Positions 1 through 8,634 of a DNA stretch of 64,000 nt are shown piece by piece. The notes beneath the pieces are model-generated. The model was not told the origin of the DNA. It searched no databases and saw nothing but the letters and a program-made list of their open reading frames with translations. The stretch's first letter is position 1. Every line of letters starts with the position of its first letter. Source of the DNA: Hyphomicrobiales bacterium (GTDB lineage: Bacteria; Pseudomonadota; Alphaproteobacteria; Rhizobiales; Xanthobacteraceae); the NCBI GenBank assembly GCA_017305555.1, contig JAFKKM010000030.1, positions 1 through 64,000 of the forward strand, in the 5' to 3' direction. Both the position numbers and the translations under genes were made by a program.

Positions 1-617
<617 letters not shown>

Positions 618-741
618 CATCGACTGCCGGAGTGTAACGGTAGTCCGATGATGCTGCGTCGCGCCGATCATCGCGAGGCGGGCAAGCTGGTCTTCGCCGA
701 GCGGGTGACGTAAAACGTCGTTCCGCAGGAGGGGGATCGCG

Positions 742-1512
742 ATGTCCGACTGGAGCGCCGAGCAATATTTGAAGTTCGAAGATGAACGCACGCGCCCGGC
801 GCGCGATCTGTTGGCGCAGGTGCCGCTGCAACAGGCGCGCACTGTGGTCGATATCGGCTGCGGCCCGGGCAACTCGACCGAACTTCTGGTCAAGCGTTGG
901 CCGGATGCGGCGGTGACCGGCATCGATACCTCTGCCGACATGCTGAGGCAGGCGCGCGAGCGCTTGCCCAACCAGACCTTCATCGAGGCCAATGTCGCGC
1001 ACTGGGTGCCGCCCGCCGAGGCAGACGTGTTGTTCGCCAACGCCGTGTTCCAGTGGGTGCCGGATCATCTCAAGCATCTCAAGCGGCTGGTCGGCAAGCT
1101 GTCGCCGGGTGGCGCGCTGGCGGTGCAGATGCCGGACAATCTCGACGAGCCGTCGCACATCCTGATGCGTGATGTGGCACATGAGGAGCCGTTTCGCGAA
1201 CCGCTAACCAATGCCGCGCGGATGCGCGACGCGTTGCCGCGGCCGCGCGATTACTACGATGCCTTGAAGCCGCTCTGTAGCCGGCTCGACCTCTGGCACA
1301 CGATCTACAATCACGTGCTCGACGACGCCACTGCTATCGTCGAATGGGTGAAGGGGACGGGCCTGCGGCCGTTCCTCGATCCGCTGCAAGCGCCCGAGCG
1401 CAAGCTGTACCTCGCCGAGTACACCGCGCGCGTGGCCGCGGCCTATTTGCCGCAGGCCGACGGCAAGGTGCTGCTGCGGTTCCCACGCATTTTCATCGTC
1501 GCGGTGCGCTGA
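742..1512 (+). CDS. tam: Trans-aconitate 2-methyltransferase
   Basis: This 256-residue class I SAM-dependent methyltransferase has its SAM-binding motif [10 protein letters not shown] at about residues 35-44. The N-terminus ([20 protein letters not shown]) matches the Tam family, which methylates trans-aconitate and so removes an inhibitor of aconitase. The length equals that of the family. A purine-rich ribosome site (GGAGGGGG) lies just upstream of the ATG. The gene appears monocistronic, between the ABC-F gene and a membrane protein. Confidence 0.92.
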   Translation: MSDWSAEQYLKFEDERTRPARDLLAQVPLQQARTVVDIGCGPGNSTELLVKRWPDAAVTGIDTSADMLRQARERLPNQTFIEANVAHWVPPAEADVLFANAVFQWVPDHLKHLKRLVGKLSPGGALAVQMPDNLDEPSHILMRDVAHEEPFREPLTNAARMRDALPRPRDYYDALKPLCSRLDLWHTIYNHVLDDATAIVEWVKGTGLRPFLDPLQAPERKLYLAEYTARVAAAYLPQADGKVLLRFPRIFIVAVR

Positions 1513-1638
1513 TTTTTCACAGCGGATAACCGTGCGCATCGCGTCCGCGCAACACGAATCAGACAAAATCCGCTGTCGCCATGGTCGCGTCAGCATCTAT
1601 TGCTCCCATCATTTGTCTTCATCAGAGATCATTCCCGC

Positions 1639-2229
1639 ATGTCGATGACGCCCGAAATGCCGTTGCCGCCGCCAGGACCTTTCCGCCTGCGGCCGATCCC
1701 GTTGCTCATCTTCAGCTCGCGCTGGCTGCAACTGCCGCTTTATGTCGGGTTGATCGTCGGGCAGGCGGTCTATGCGGTGCTGTTCCTCAAGGAACTGTGG
1801 CACCTCGTAACCCACGCCACCAGTTTTTCCGAGCAGCAGATCATGCTGGTGATCCTCAGCCTGATCGACGTGGTGATGATCTCCAATCTGCTGGTGATGG
1901 TGATCGTCGGCGGGTACGAAACGTTCGTGTCGCGGCTCAATCTCGAAGGCCATCCCGATGAGCCGGAGTGGCTCAGCCACGTCAATGCCAGCGTGCTGAA
2001 GATCAAGCTGGCGATGGCCATCATCGGCATCTCCTCGATCCATCTGCTGCGCACCTTCATCGAGGCCGGCGGCCTCGGCAGCGGCAAGACCAATTACACC
2101 GAGACCGGTGTGATGTGGCAGACCATCATCCACCTCGTCTTCATCGTCTCGGCGGTAGGCATCGCCTATGTCGATCGCCTGTTGAGCGTGACCGAGCGCG
2201 AGGCCCACGCCGCCGAGGCGCATCACTGA
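1639..2229 (+). CDS. YqhA/UPF0114 family integral membrane protein
   Basis: This 196-residue protein has about four hydrophobic helices (roughly residues 29-50, 68-92, 118-138 and 160-178) and a charged, His-rich C-terminus. Its pattern ([12 protein letters not shown] near the N-terminus, [18 protein letters not shown] in the middle) is that of the YqhA/UPF0114 family, whose function is not established. An upstream in-frame start at 1600 would add 13 residues, but the chosen ATG begins a more typical N-terminus. The stop codon overlaps the start of the next gene (TGATG), so the two are probably translationally coupled. Confidence 0.85.
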   Translation: MSMTPEMPLPPPGPFRLRPIPLLIFSSRWLQLPLYVGLIVGQAVYAVLFLKELWHLVTHATSFSEQQIMLVILSLIDVVMISNLLVMVIVGGYETFVSRLNLEGHPDEPEWLSHVNASVLKIKLAMAIIGISSIHLLRTFIEAGGLGSGKTNYTETGVMWQTIIHLVFIVSAVGIAYVDRLLSVTEREAHAAEAHH

Positions 2230-3488
2230 TGGGCGCGCGAACGCGCCGCCGGTTCGCGCTGGTGCGGCGATGCGCGCTCGCGGTTCCGATGCTTGTCGCG
2301 TTCTGCATGGCGACGCCGCAAGCCCGCGCCACTGATGCCGGCTTCACGCGCTTCGTGGAGTCGGTTTGGCCGGATGCGCACAAGGCTGGCGTCACCCGCG
2401 CGACGTTCGAGGCGCAGACGCGCGGGCTGGAGCCTGACTACAAGTTGCCCGATCTGTTGCTGCCGGGGCGACCCGCCACCGGTGCGCCGTCGCAGGCGGA
2501 GTTCGTGCAGGTGCCGGCGGCTTATGTGAAGGAAACGACCATCGCCCGGCTTGCGGGCGAGGGTCGCAAGCTGATGCAGCAGCATCGCGCGACATTGGCC
2601 GCAATCGAGAAGCGGTTCGGTGTGCCCGGTTCGGTGATCCTTGCCATCTGGGGCCGCGAGACCGACTACGGCCGCTATCGTCTGCCCTACGACGCGCTGC
2701 GCGTGGTGGCGACGCAGGCTTATGTGGGTCGCCGCAAGGAGCAGTTTCGCGAGGAATTCATCCTGGCGCTGAAACTGCTCAACGACGGCGTGGTGGCGCG
2801 CAAGGATTTCCGTTCGTCGTGGGCGGGTGCGACCGGGCTGACGCAGTTCCTGCCGTCGGAGCTTTACAAGCACGGCGTCGATTTCGACGGCGACGGTCGC
2901 GTCAACATCTGGACCTCGATTCCGGACGCGCTGGCCTCTGCCGCGCAGCAACTCGTCAACAAGGGTTGGCAGCGCGGCGTGCGCTGGGCTTACGAGGTGC
3001 AGGCGCCACGCGACGCCGATTGCACGCAAGGCACGCCCGAGGTGACGCGGCCGATCGGCGAATGGCTGCGTCTTGGTTTTGTGCCGGTGCGCGGCGAAAA
3101 GCTGAGCGCGGCGGAGCAGGCGCAGCCGGCCTCGCTGTTGCAGCCGGAGGGCAGCTACGGTCCGGCGTTCCTGACGACGAAGAATTACTTCGTCATCAAG
3201 GAGTACAATTTCTCGGATCTGTACGTGCTGTTCGTTGGCCATCTCAGCGACCGGATGGTCGATGGCTTGCCGTTCGCGACCAAGTGGTCGGCCTCGACGC
3301 AACTGCGCAGCCGCGATGTTGAGGCGATGCAGCGGCATCTGACCAAGCTCGGACTTTATCGCGACAAGATCGACGGCAAGGCGGGGATGTTGACCCGCGC
3401 GGCGCTCGGCGCGTTCCAGAAATCAGCCGGTATCAAGGCCGATTGCTGGCCGAGCGAGGCGGTGCTGCGGGCGATGACCACGCGTTGA
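2229..3488 (+). CDS. Lytic murein transglycosylase, MltB-like, with C-terminal peptidoglycan-binding domain
   Basis: This 419-residue exported protein has a basic N-terminus and a hydrophobic signal segment (about residues 10-34). A GH103 (MltB-like) lytic transglycosylase domain follows, with the likely catalytic glutamate E144 in WGRETDYGRY and the motif GATGLTQFLPS. The last ~65 residues form a PG_binding_1-type domain (QRHLTKLGLYRDKIDGKAG). It cleaves the glycan strand of peptidoglycan to 1,6-anhydro-muropeptides in the periplasm. A longer in-frame extension starts at 1968 inside the preceding gene, but the ATG overlapping the upstream stop gives a proper signal peptide. Confidence 0.92.
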   Translation: MGARTRRRFALVRRCALAVPMLVAFCMATPQARATDAGFTRFVESVWPDAHKAGVTRATFEAQTRGLEPDYKLPDLLLPGRPATGAPSQAEFVQVPAAYVKETTIARLAGEGRKLMQQHRATLAAIEKRFGVPGSVILAIWGRETDYGRYRLPYDALRVVATQAYVGRRKEQFREEFILALKLLNDGVVARKDFRSSWAGATGLTQFLPSELYKHGVDFDGDGRVNIWTSIPDALASAAQQLVNKGWQRGVRWAYEVQAPRDADCTQGTPEVTRPIGEWLRLGFVPVRGEKLSAAEQAQPASLLQPEGSYGPAFLTTKNYFVIKEYNFSDLYVLFVGHLSDRMVDGLPFATKWSASTQLRSRDVEAMQRHLTKLGLYRDKIDGKAGMLTRAALGAFQKSAGIKADCWPSEAVLRAMTTR

Positions 3489-3550
3489 CGCCGCAGACCG
3501 CAGACGCAAGATACCCGGCCATGGCCGGGTTTCTTGTTATCCATCTTATC

Positions 3551-3635
3551 CGTCATTGCGAGGAGCGTTAGCGACGAAGCAATCCAGCTCTTTCTGCGTG
3601 GATTTCTGGATTGCTTTGCTTCGCTCGCAATGACG
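3551..3635. repeat. Palindromic intergenic repeat, type A copy 1
   Basis: The outer arms CGTCATTGCGAGGAGCG and TCGCTCGCAATGACG, with inner arms around AATCCAG / CTGGATT, form a long imperfect hairpin. The same element occurs at 6787, 44545 and 47051. It lies between convergent genes. Confidence 0.85.
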
Positions 3636-3649
3636 ATCAGTTCTCTGGC

Positions 3650-3955
3650 TTAATCGCAAACGCGGATGCGGCGGTGACGCCAGCCGTAGCCGTCCCAGAA
3701 GCGCTCGCGCTCGAAGTGACAAGCCGGCTCGACCACGTAGGCCGGCGGCGGGGCGTAGTAGGCCGGTGGCGGCGGCGGAGCCGCATAAGCCGGTGGTGAG
3801 TTGGCGATCGCAGCGCCGAGCAGCGCGCCGCCGAGCAGGCCGCCGGCAACGCCGGCAGCGATGCGGCCGCCATCGGCGTGAGCCGCAGGCGTTGCCGCCG
3901 CAACGGCGCCTGCCACGGTGGCTGCCGCCAACAGGGCTGTGAATGTCTTCTTCAT
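3650..3955 (-). CDS. Small exported Pro/Tyr/Ala-rich protein (function unknown)
   Basis: This 101-residue protein has a clear Sec signal peptide (MKKTFTALLAAATVAGAVAAATPAAHA). A glycine-zipper-like segment follows (GRIAAGVAGGLLGGALLGAAIA), then a proline/tyrosine-rich linker, and it ends in CHFERERFWDGYGWRHRRIRVCD with two cysteines that could pair. It is a paralogue of the protein at 4260-4571, sharing the GRIAAGVA segment and the RFWDGYGWR-RR-RVC tail. An AGGAG site lies about 10 bases upstream of the ATG. No enzymatic role can be assigned; an envelope protein is likely. Confidence 0.75.
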   Translation of the reverse strand: MKKTFTALLAAATVAGAVAAATPAAHADGGRIAAGVAGGLLGGALLGAAIANSPPAYAAPPPPPAYYAPPPAYVVEPACHFERERFWDGYGWRHRRIRVCD

Positions 3956-4259
3956 GATCGGGTGACTCCTGGAAGGAAGCGCTATGGGGAGCGCTGGGTT
4001 ATCGCGCGACGGGTTCGAGGTCCGGTTGAAACGAAAACTCAGATTCTGGTTCAGCTTCGTGTTCAGGTTCTTGCTTAGGTTCTTGGGGCTCCGGTGCGGA
4101 CCGTCGGATCGTGATCGCAGGTCGACACGCGGACTCAGTCGGCTGCAATGGTGGCCAATTTACGCCAAAACAAACGCTCAGGATGGCTGCATCGCCATCC
4201 GGAGCGATTTTAATGTTCAGGCCTTTACAGTGTCTTGCGTCGGTTGCGTCCGCACGGCA
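3956..4259. other. Intergenic region between two paralogous small genes; contains a start-less open frame
   Basis: No ATG-initiated gene is visible. On the - strand, the frame of the upstream small gene stays open for 86 further codons beyond its TGA, from 4259 down to a TAA at 3999-4001. It ends in an acidic low-complexity run (PEPQEPKQEPEHEAEPESE). The promoter of the gene starting at 3955 must also lie here. Confidence 0.5.
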
Positions 4260-4571
4260 TCAGCCGCAAACGCGAACCCGGCGCACACGCCAGCCGTAAC
4301 CATCCCAGAAGCGCTGGCGCTGCCAGTAGCAGGGCGCCCCGACATAGGCGGGGCCGCCGTAATAGCCGTAGCCCGGTCCGTAGTAGCCCGGTCCATATCC
4401 GCCGTAGTAGCCCGGTCCGGCCAGCGCGCCGCCGAGCAGGGCGCCGCCGATCACACCCGCGGCAACGCCCGCCGCGATGCGGCCACCGCGTGCTTCGGCG
4501 GTTTGCGGCGTCGCCAGAACCGCAACGGCGAGCGTGGCGGCAGTTGCAACGGCCATCAGTGCTTTCTTCAT
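4260..4571 (-). CDS. Small exported Gly/Tyr-rich protein, paralogue of the gene at 3650
   Basis: This 103-residue protein has a Sec signal peptide (MKKALMAVATAATLAVAVLA, cleavage near AEA). A glycine-rich hydrophobic segment (GRIAAGVAAGVIGGALLGGALAG) follows, then a tandem GYGPGYYGPG region and a C-terminal CYWQRQRFWDGYGWR-type tail ending RVRVCG. An in-frame upstream ATG at 4634 would add 21 residues ahead of the signal peptide and is less plausible. It reads as an envelope or surface protein, but its function is unknown. With the gene at 3650 it forms a diverged tandem pair in the same orientation. Confidence 0.72.
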   Translation of the reverse strand: MKKALMAVATAATLAVAVLATPQTAEARGGRIAAGVAAGVIGGALLGGALAGPGYYGGYGPGYYGPGYGYYGGPAYVGAPCYWQRQRFWDGYGWRVRRVRVCG

Positions 4572-4927
4572 GGCTTTACCTTTCTCTCGAAACCTCTGGA
4601 CAGGAAAAGCGATCTGTCGGCCGGAAGGTTTCATATTTCGCTTGAACGTTCAATGAACGGGCCTGCCGAATCCTGCCATCAATGGCCGGATAGGGAACCG
4701 CGTTCCATTCCATAGGCCAGCGGACCGTTGCAGGGCTTGCCGATCCATGGCGATGGGTCGCCGGGTGGGGAAGCAGGGTTCGTTCGATTGTTTGGAATCA
4801 TTCCAACTTGGTTTCTGCGCTTTTGCGCCGGCAGTTTGGAATAGCTGCAAATTGGCGCTTTTCCTTTTGATTCCGCCGGGCCGGATGAATATCCAAGGAG
4901 CATCGATCACCGGGCTACTTCCCTGTC
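4572..4927. other. Divergent intergenic region upstream of bfd
   Basis: No gene is supported in this stretch. It carries a perfect palindrome TTGAACGTTCAA at 4642-4653 upstream of the small exported gene, and an Irr-box-like inverted repeat at 4792-4806 upstream of bfd. It must contain divergent promoters for both neighbours. Confidence 0.5.
4792..4806. promoter_or_regulatory. Putative Irr-type iron-responsive operator (variant) upstream of bfd
   Basis: TTGGAA-TCA-TTCCAA is a perfect 6-bp inverted repeat with a 3-base spacer. It has the same architecture as the canonical Irr box found upstream of bfr at 5365, with G/C in place of A/T at one position per arm. It lies about 120 bases before the bfd ATG. 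The regulatory role is inferred. Confidence 0.4.
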
Positions 4928-5251
4928 ATGATTGTTTGTTCTTGCAACGTGCTGAGCGACCACGACGTTCGTGCTGCCGTATCCGCCGCGTCGGATACGC
5001 CGCGCACGGCGAAACAGGTCTATGGCTGTCTCGGCTGTTCCGCTGAATGCGGCCGCTGTGCCCGCACCATCAAGCAGATCATGAGCGAGGCGCTGACCGG
5101 CGCGTTGACCGAGGCTCTGACGGAAAGCGCCGCGGCCTGTACCACGGCCTGCTGTTCCGGCTGTCCGCACAGCCATGCGCACGAAGCCGCCCATCCGGGC
5201 GAGGCTACGGTCGTCGCCCACGATCATGCCCACGTCGCCGTAACCGCCTGA
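4928..5251 (+). CDS. bfd: Bacterioferritin-associated ferredoxin (2Fe-2S), with Cys/His-rich C-terminal tail
   Basis: This 107-residue protein has an N-terminal Bfd-like BFD/fer2_BFD domain. C4 and C6 (MIVCSCN) pair with C41 and C44 (CGRC) as the expected [2Fe-2S] ligands, and two further cysteines, C34 and C37, lie nearby. Bfd delivers electrons to bacterioferritin for iron release. Known Bfd proteins are about 60-75 residues. This one is extended by a tail holding four cysteines (ACCSGC region) and seven histidines (PHSHAHE, HDHAH) that looks metal-binding. It lies upstream of bfr in the same orientation, and both are preceded by Irr-box-like repeats. Confidence 0.9.
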   Translation: MIVCSCNVLSDHDVRAAVSAASDTPRTAKQVYGCLGCSAECGRCARTIKQIMSEALTGALTEALTESAAACTTACCSGCPHSHAHEAAHPGEATVVAHDHAHVAVTA

Positions 5252-5364
5252 TCACCCGAAAAAATCTTCGTTCTGCAACAGCGTTCCGCCGGTTCCGACA
5301 TGGCGGGGCGTGTTATGCCTGTGGGTCGGCGACATCATCGCGCTTGCCCCTGCCGCGAATTTCA

Positions 5365-5381
5365 TTTAGAAACGTTCTAAA
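5365..5381. promoter_or_regulatory. Irr box (iron control element) upstream of bfr
   Basis: TTTAGAA-ACG-TTCTAAA is a perfect 7-bp inverted repeat with a 3-base spacer. It matches the consensus I recall for the rhizobial Irr-box/ICE motif. It lies 41 bases ahead of the bfr ATG at 5422. In Bradyrhizobium, Irr is known to repress iron-storage genes under low iron, so the position fits repression of bfr. Confidence 0.8.
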
Positions 5382-5421
5382 TTAGAAAGTGACAGCGCAG
5401 CTTGCGGTAAGGAGCTTGATT

Positions 5422-5901
5422 ATGAAGGGCGATGCCAAGGTCATCGATTATCTCAACAAGGGATTGCGGAGCGAACTGACCGCGATCAACCAATACTGGC
5501 TGCACTACCGGTTGCTCGACAACTGGGGCCTGAAAGACCTCGCCAAGCAGTGGCGCAAGGAATCCATCGAAGAAATGAATCACGCCGATCGCTTCACCGA
5601 TCGGATACTGTTCCTCGAAGGTTTCCCCAACATGCAGGTGCTCGATCCGCTGCGGATCGGCCAGGACGTCAAGGAAATCCTCGAATGCGACCTTGCGGCC
5701 GAGATCAGTGCGCGCACGCTCTACGAAGAAGCGGCGGCGCATTGCGACAAGGTCAAGGACTACGTGTCGCGCGAACTGTTCATCGGCCTGATGAAGGACG
5801 AGGAGCACCATATCGACTTCCTCGAAACCCAACTCGAGCTGGTCAAACGCCTCGGCGTCCAGCTTTACGCCCAGAAGCATATGGGCGGGCTTGAGGACTA
5901 A
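5422..5901 (+). CDS. bfr: Bacterioferritin
   Basis: This 159-residue protein has every ferroxidase di-iron ligand in the standard numbering: E18, E51, H54, E94, E127 and H130. It also has M52, the axial ligand of the heme shared between subunits. The length matches the family (about 158). It forms the 24-subunit iron-storage shell. A GTG-initiated extension from 5389 is rejected because the 5422 ATG gives the canonical [12 protein letters not shown] start. It follows bfd with an Irr box between the two genes, so bfr can be transcribed on its own. Confidence 0.97.
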   Translation: MKGDAKVIDYLNKGLRSELTAINQYWLHYRLLDNWGLKDLAKQWRKESIEEMNHADRFTDRILFLEGFPNMQVLDPLRIGQDVKEILECDLAAEISARTLYEEAAAHCDKVKDYVSRELFIGLMKDEEHHIDFLETQLELVKRLGVQLYAQKHMGGLED

Positions 5902-5924
5902 GCCAGAACATATTCCTTTCTATC

Positions 5925-6015
5925 CGTCATGCCCGGCCTTGTGCCGGGCATCCACGTTTTAGGGGGTTGCGTAAATTCGAAGACGTGGATGGCCGGGTCG
6001 AGCCCGGCCATGACG
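5925..6015. repeat. Palindromic intergenic repeat, type B copy 1
   Basis: CGTCATGCCCGGCC...GCCGGGCATCCACG and ACGTGGATGGCCGGG...CCCGGCCATGACG form nested arms of a long hairpin. It lies downstream of bfr. A related copy is at 54685-54774. Confidence 0.85.
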
Positions 6016-6040
6016 ACTATATTGGTATACGTCTTTATCG

Positions 6041-6646
6041 TCAGGCTGGCTGTTTGTCGGGAGAATTGACCACGTCGGTCGTTTGCCGTTTCCGACCGGC
6101 TTCGGCAGGTGGCGTTAGCAGACAGCCGGCGAAAGCGGCTTGCACGGCAGCGGCCGAGCCGTCGAGATTGAATTCCGCCGTGGAGCGTCCCGCGTTGAGC
6201 GAACGAATCCGCACGTAGAGAACGCGCGAACCGTTCAGGTCGCGAATGAAGTCGGCGACCGCCGTGCGATCCTCGATGACGATAACCTGATGGCCGGGCA
6301 GCACGCGTGAGACAACATCGTCACGACCCGGCTTCTCGTCGAAGCGATAGCCGAGGCTGGTGTTGGCGTCGGAGCCGATCTTGAAGTCGAACGACAGCCG
6401 CACCAACGGCTGTTTCTCGAAGCAGGTGAGTTGCAGGCCGGCGGGCCGCTCGTTCCTCACCGCCGAATTCGAACTGGTTCGCGTCATCAATTGCGCGCTT
6501 GGCAATGGCGCGCCGGTGATGCGGTCGACGGTCTTCTCGATCTTCCAGTTGCCGGACGGCGTGGCGTTCGACACGCTCACCGCCGGATCGCGGGTGACGC
6601 AGCCACCCAGCACCGTCACCGCCACCAATGCCCCGACCATACGCAT
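6041..6646 (-). CDS. Putative lipoprotein of unknown function
   Basis: This 201-residue protein has a lipoprotein signal ending in the lipobox VLGGC, with the lipidated cysteine at residue 16 (or 14 if translation starts at the second methionine, 6640). The rest looks globular, with alternating hydrophobic residues suggesting beta structure (e.g. LVRLSFDFKIGS, VIVIEDRTAVADFI), and has one cysteine in LTCFEKQP and one in FAGCLLTPP. No catalytic motif is recognised. The longer frame to 6679 lacks a better signal. The gene stands alone between two repeat elements. Confidence 0.7.
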   Translation of the reverse strand: MRMVGALVAVTVLGGCVTRDPAVSVSNATPSGNWKIEKTVDRITGAPLPSAQLMTRTSSNSAVRNERPAGLQLTCFEKQPLVRLSFDFKIGSDANTSLGYRFDEKPGRDDVVSRVLPGHQVIVIEDRTAVADFIRDLNGSRVLYVRIRSLNAGRSTAEFNLDGSAAAVQAAFAGCLLTPPAEAGRKRQTTDVVNSPDKQPA

Positions 6647-6786
6647 CGACGCTTGCTCCCCAGCTGCTTCAGTCTGCAACTGGAGATGGTGGTCCGCAAG
6701 AGGCTCGTTGAAAGGGGATTTCCGTCTCAGCGGCTGACTAAAGGATGGAGCAGTCAGGTTCGAGTGTCTGTACTCACTTCAACTCT

Positions 6787-6861
6787 CGTCATTGCGAGCG
6801 AAGCGAAGCAATCCAGTCTTCTCGTGTGAAGCTGGATTGCTTCGCTTCGCTCGCAATGACG
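6787..6861. repeat. Palindromic intergenic repeat, type A copy 2
   Basis: CGTCATTGCGAGCGAAGCGAAGCAATCC... pairs with ...GGATTGCTTCGCTTCGCTCGCAATGACG. The arms are nearly perfect, longer than those of the copy at 3551. Confidence 0.85.
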
Positions 6862-6904
6862 GATAGAATCCCGGCGTTGCTGAACACATGTCGAGCTAGG
6901 CCAC

Positions 6905-8077
6905 TCAAGCCGCGTCCCACACCACCGGCAGATTGAGCAGGCCGCGGAAGGCCCAGCCGCCGATGCGCACCGGATCGGCCTCGTCGAGCCGCAGGTTCTT
7001 CAGCCTGGCGAAAACGATCGGCAGCGCGACGTCGGCCACCATGGCGCGCGAGGCCTAGGCGCCGGCGCAGTAGTGCGGGCCGGCGCCGAAGGCGATGCTC
7101 TTGGCGGTGTCGCGGGTAATGTCGAAGGTTTCCGGATCGTCGAAACAGGCCTCGTCGCGATTGGCCGAACCGAACATGAAGAACACGCGGTCCTCCGGCT
7201 CGAAATCGACGCCGCCGTAAGTCCACGGCTTGGCGACACGACGCGGCGACATGCCGATCGGTGCGATCCAGCGCGCATATTCCTCAAACACCTCGATCCA
7301 CTTCGCCTTGCCGTCGCGCACCAGCGCGAGTTGATCGGGATGGGTGAGCAGCGCCCAGATGGTGCCGGACATCGCGTCGCGCGGTTCGTTCTGTCCGCCG
7401 GAGATCGCCAGCTTGATGTTGGCGCGGATGCTCTCCATCGCCATTCCCGCCGTCATCAGCACGCTGAGGATGCTCTGGTTCGGATGTTTCGTCACCACCG
7501 GGATCATGTCGTCGATGGCGGCATCGATGCCGGCGGTGGCGGCGTTGCAGCGCGCCTCCACTACCTTGTCGCCGGTGTAGTTGGCGATGCCGTCGATCAT
7601 CGCCTGCGACCACGCGTCCATGTCCTGGTAGCGCATGTTGGTGAGGCCGGTGATGTGCTTGAGGCATTCCGCCGACAGCGGCAGCGCGAAGGCCTTGCAC
7701 AGATCGGCGCGGCCTTGCGGCGCGAGCTCGTCGAGAATGCGGTCGGCGTGCGCCTGGAATTGCGCGCGCCATGTATCGCGCACCGTGCGCGGCGACACGG
7801 CGGGAAACATCGCGGCGCGCTCGGACATATGCGCGTCGCCGTCCTTGCGCATCATGTTGTGGCCCATCAGCACATTCATCAGGCCAGCTGGCTGATGCGA
7901 GGAGAACACCGCGATCTGCTTTTCGGAGACGAAGATGTCGTCGCGCCGCGTGAAGATGGTCGAGCCGAGTTGTGGGATGAAGGCGATCGGCGCCTCGGCG
8001 CGCATCCGCTTCAGCGCGGGGTAGGGATCGTTCCAGAAGTCGCGGACGTCGATATCGAAATGCGGTGCGTTGGACAT
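6905..8077 (-). pseudogene. Cytochrome P450 with in-frame amber codon just after the heme-binding loop
   Basis: The ATG at 8077 opens a cytochrome P450 frame. It has the heme-ligand loop FGAGPHYCAG with the thiolate cysteine at residue 337, a K-helix-like region (EVFEEYARW), and the AISGGQNEPRD I-helix segment. Codon 341 is TAG (complement at 7055-7057). The same frame then continues for 49 codons with coherent P450 C-terminal sequence (WASRAMVADVALPIVFARL-type start, ending NLPVVWDAA) to a TGA at 6905-6907, giving 391 codons in all, stops included. TGG to TAG is one base change. The truncated product would lack the L-helix and C-terminal beta sheet and should not fold normally. It may be a recent pseudogene, a read-through case or a sequencing error. 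The substrate is unknown. It lies downstream of the YeeE-type pair in the same orientation. Confidence 0.85.
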
Positions 8078-8171
8078 GGGGTTTCTGGTTGGGGTTTCCG
8101 GCAGAGTTTTATTGTTGACCGCCAGCGTGACCAACCGTCGCTGAACTGTCAAATACCGATGGGTGCGACGA

Positions 8172-8630
8172 TCAGCCGTCTGTCGCCGATGCAGCCGTGG
8201 CGGCAACGCGCATCGATGCGCGCTGTTGCCACAGCTCGAAGCCGAGCATTCCGACCGCCATCGCGACGACGAACACGATCACCGGCAGGCTGAAGCTGGC
8301 GAGATTGACGATGGCGGGGCCGGGACAAAGCCCGACCAATCCCCAGCCGATGCCGAACAACGCTGCGCCGGTCAGCAACGGTGCATCGATATCGTGACGG
8401 GTCGGCCATTGCAGTTTGCTTGCGAGCATCGGCGTGCCGCGTCGTCGCGCCAGTGCGAAACCGAGGCCGGTAACGATCACCGCGCCGGCCATGACGAAGG
8501 CCAGCGTGGCGTCCCACGCGCCGAAGATGTCGAGGAAACCAAGCACTTTGTCCGGCTGCGTCATGCCCGAGATCAACAGGCCCGCGCCGAACATAAGTCC
8601 GCATCCGAAAGCGGCGAGAAGCTGCGGCAT
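8172..8630 (-). CDS. YeeE/YedE-type half-transporter (DUF6691-like)
   Basis: This 152-residue hydrophobic protein has about four membrane helices. It carries GCGLMFGAGLLISGMTQPDKVLGFLD near the N-terminus and GIGWGLVGLCPGPAIVNL in the second half, with a conserved-looking Cys-Pro-Gly. These are hallmarks of the YeeE/YedE family, whose members move sulfur species such as thiosulfate. It is the second member of a split pair and starts 4 bases after the stop of the gene at 8635-9060. The family name comes from recall, and the transported sulfur species is unknown. Confidence 0.82.
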   Translation of the reverse strand: MPQLLAAFGCGLMFGAGLLISGMTQPDKVLGFLDIFGAWDATLAFVMAGAVIVTGLGFALARRRGTPMLASKLQWPTRHDIDAPLLTGAALFGIGWGLVGLCPGPAIVNLASFSLPVIVFVVAMAVGMLGFELWQQRASMRVAATAASATDG

Positions 8631-8634
8631 GATG

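Noticed and set aside
1968..2228. An 87-codon N-terminal extension of the lytic transglycosylase
   Set aside because: It lies inside the preceding gene in another frame, and the later ATG gives a signal peptide with stop/start overlap.
4642..4653. TTGAACGTTCAA palindrome as a named operator
   Set aside because: It is perfect but I cannot match it to a known regulator. It is noted only as part of the intergenic region.
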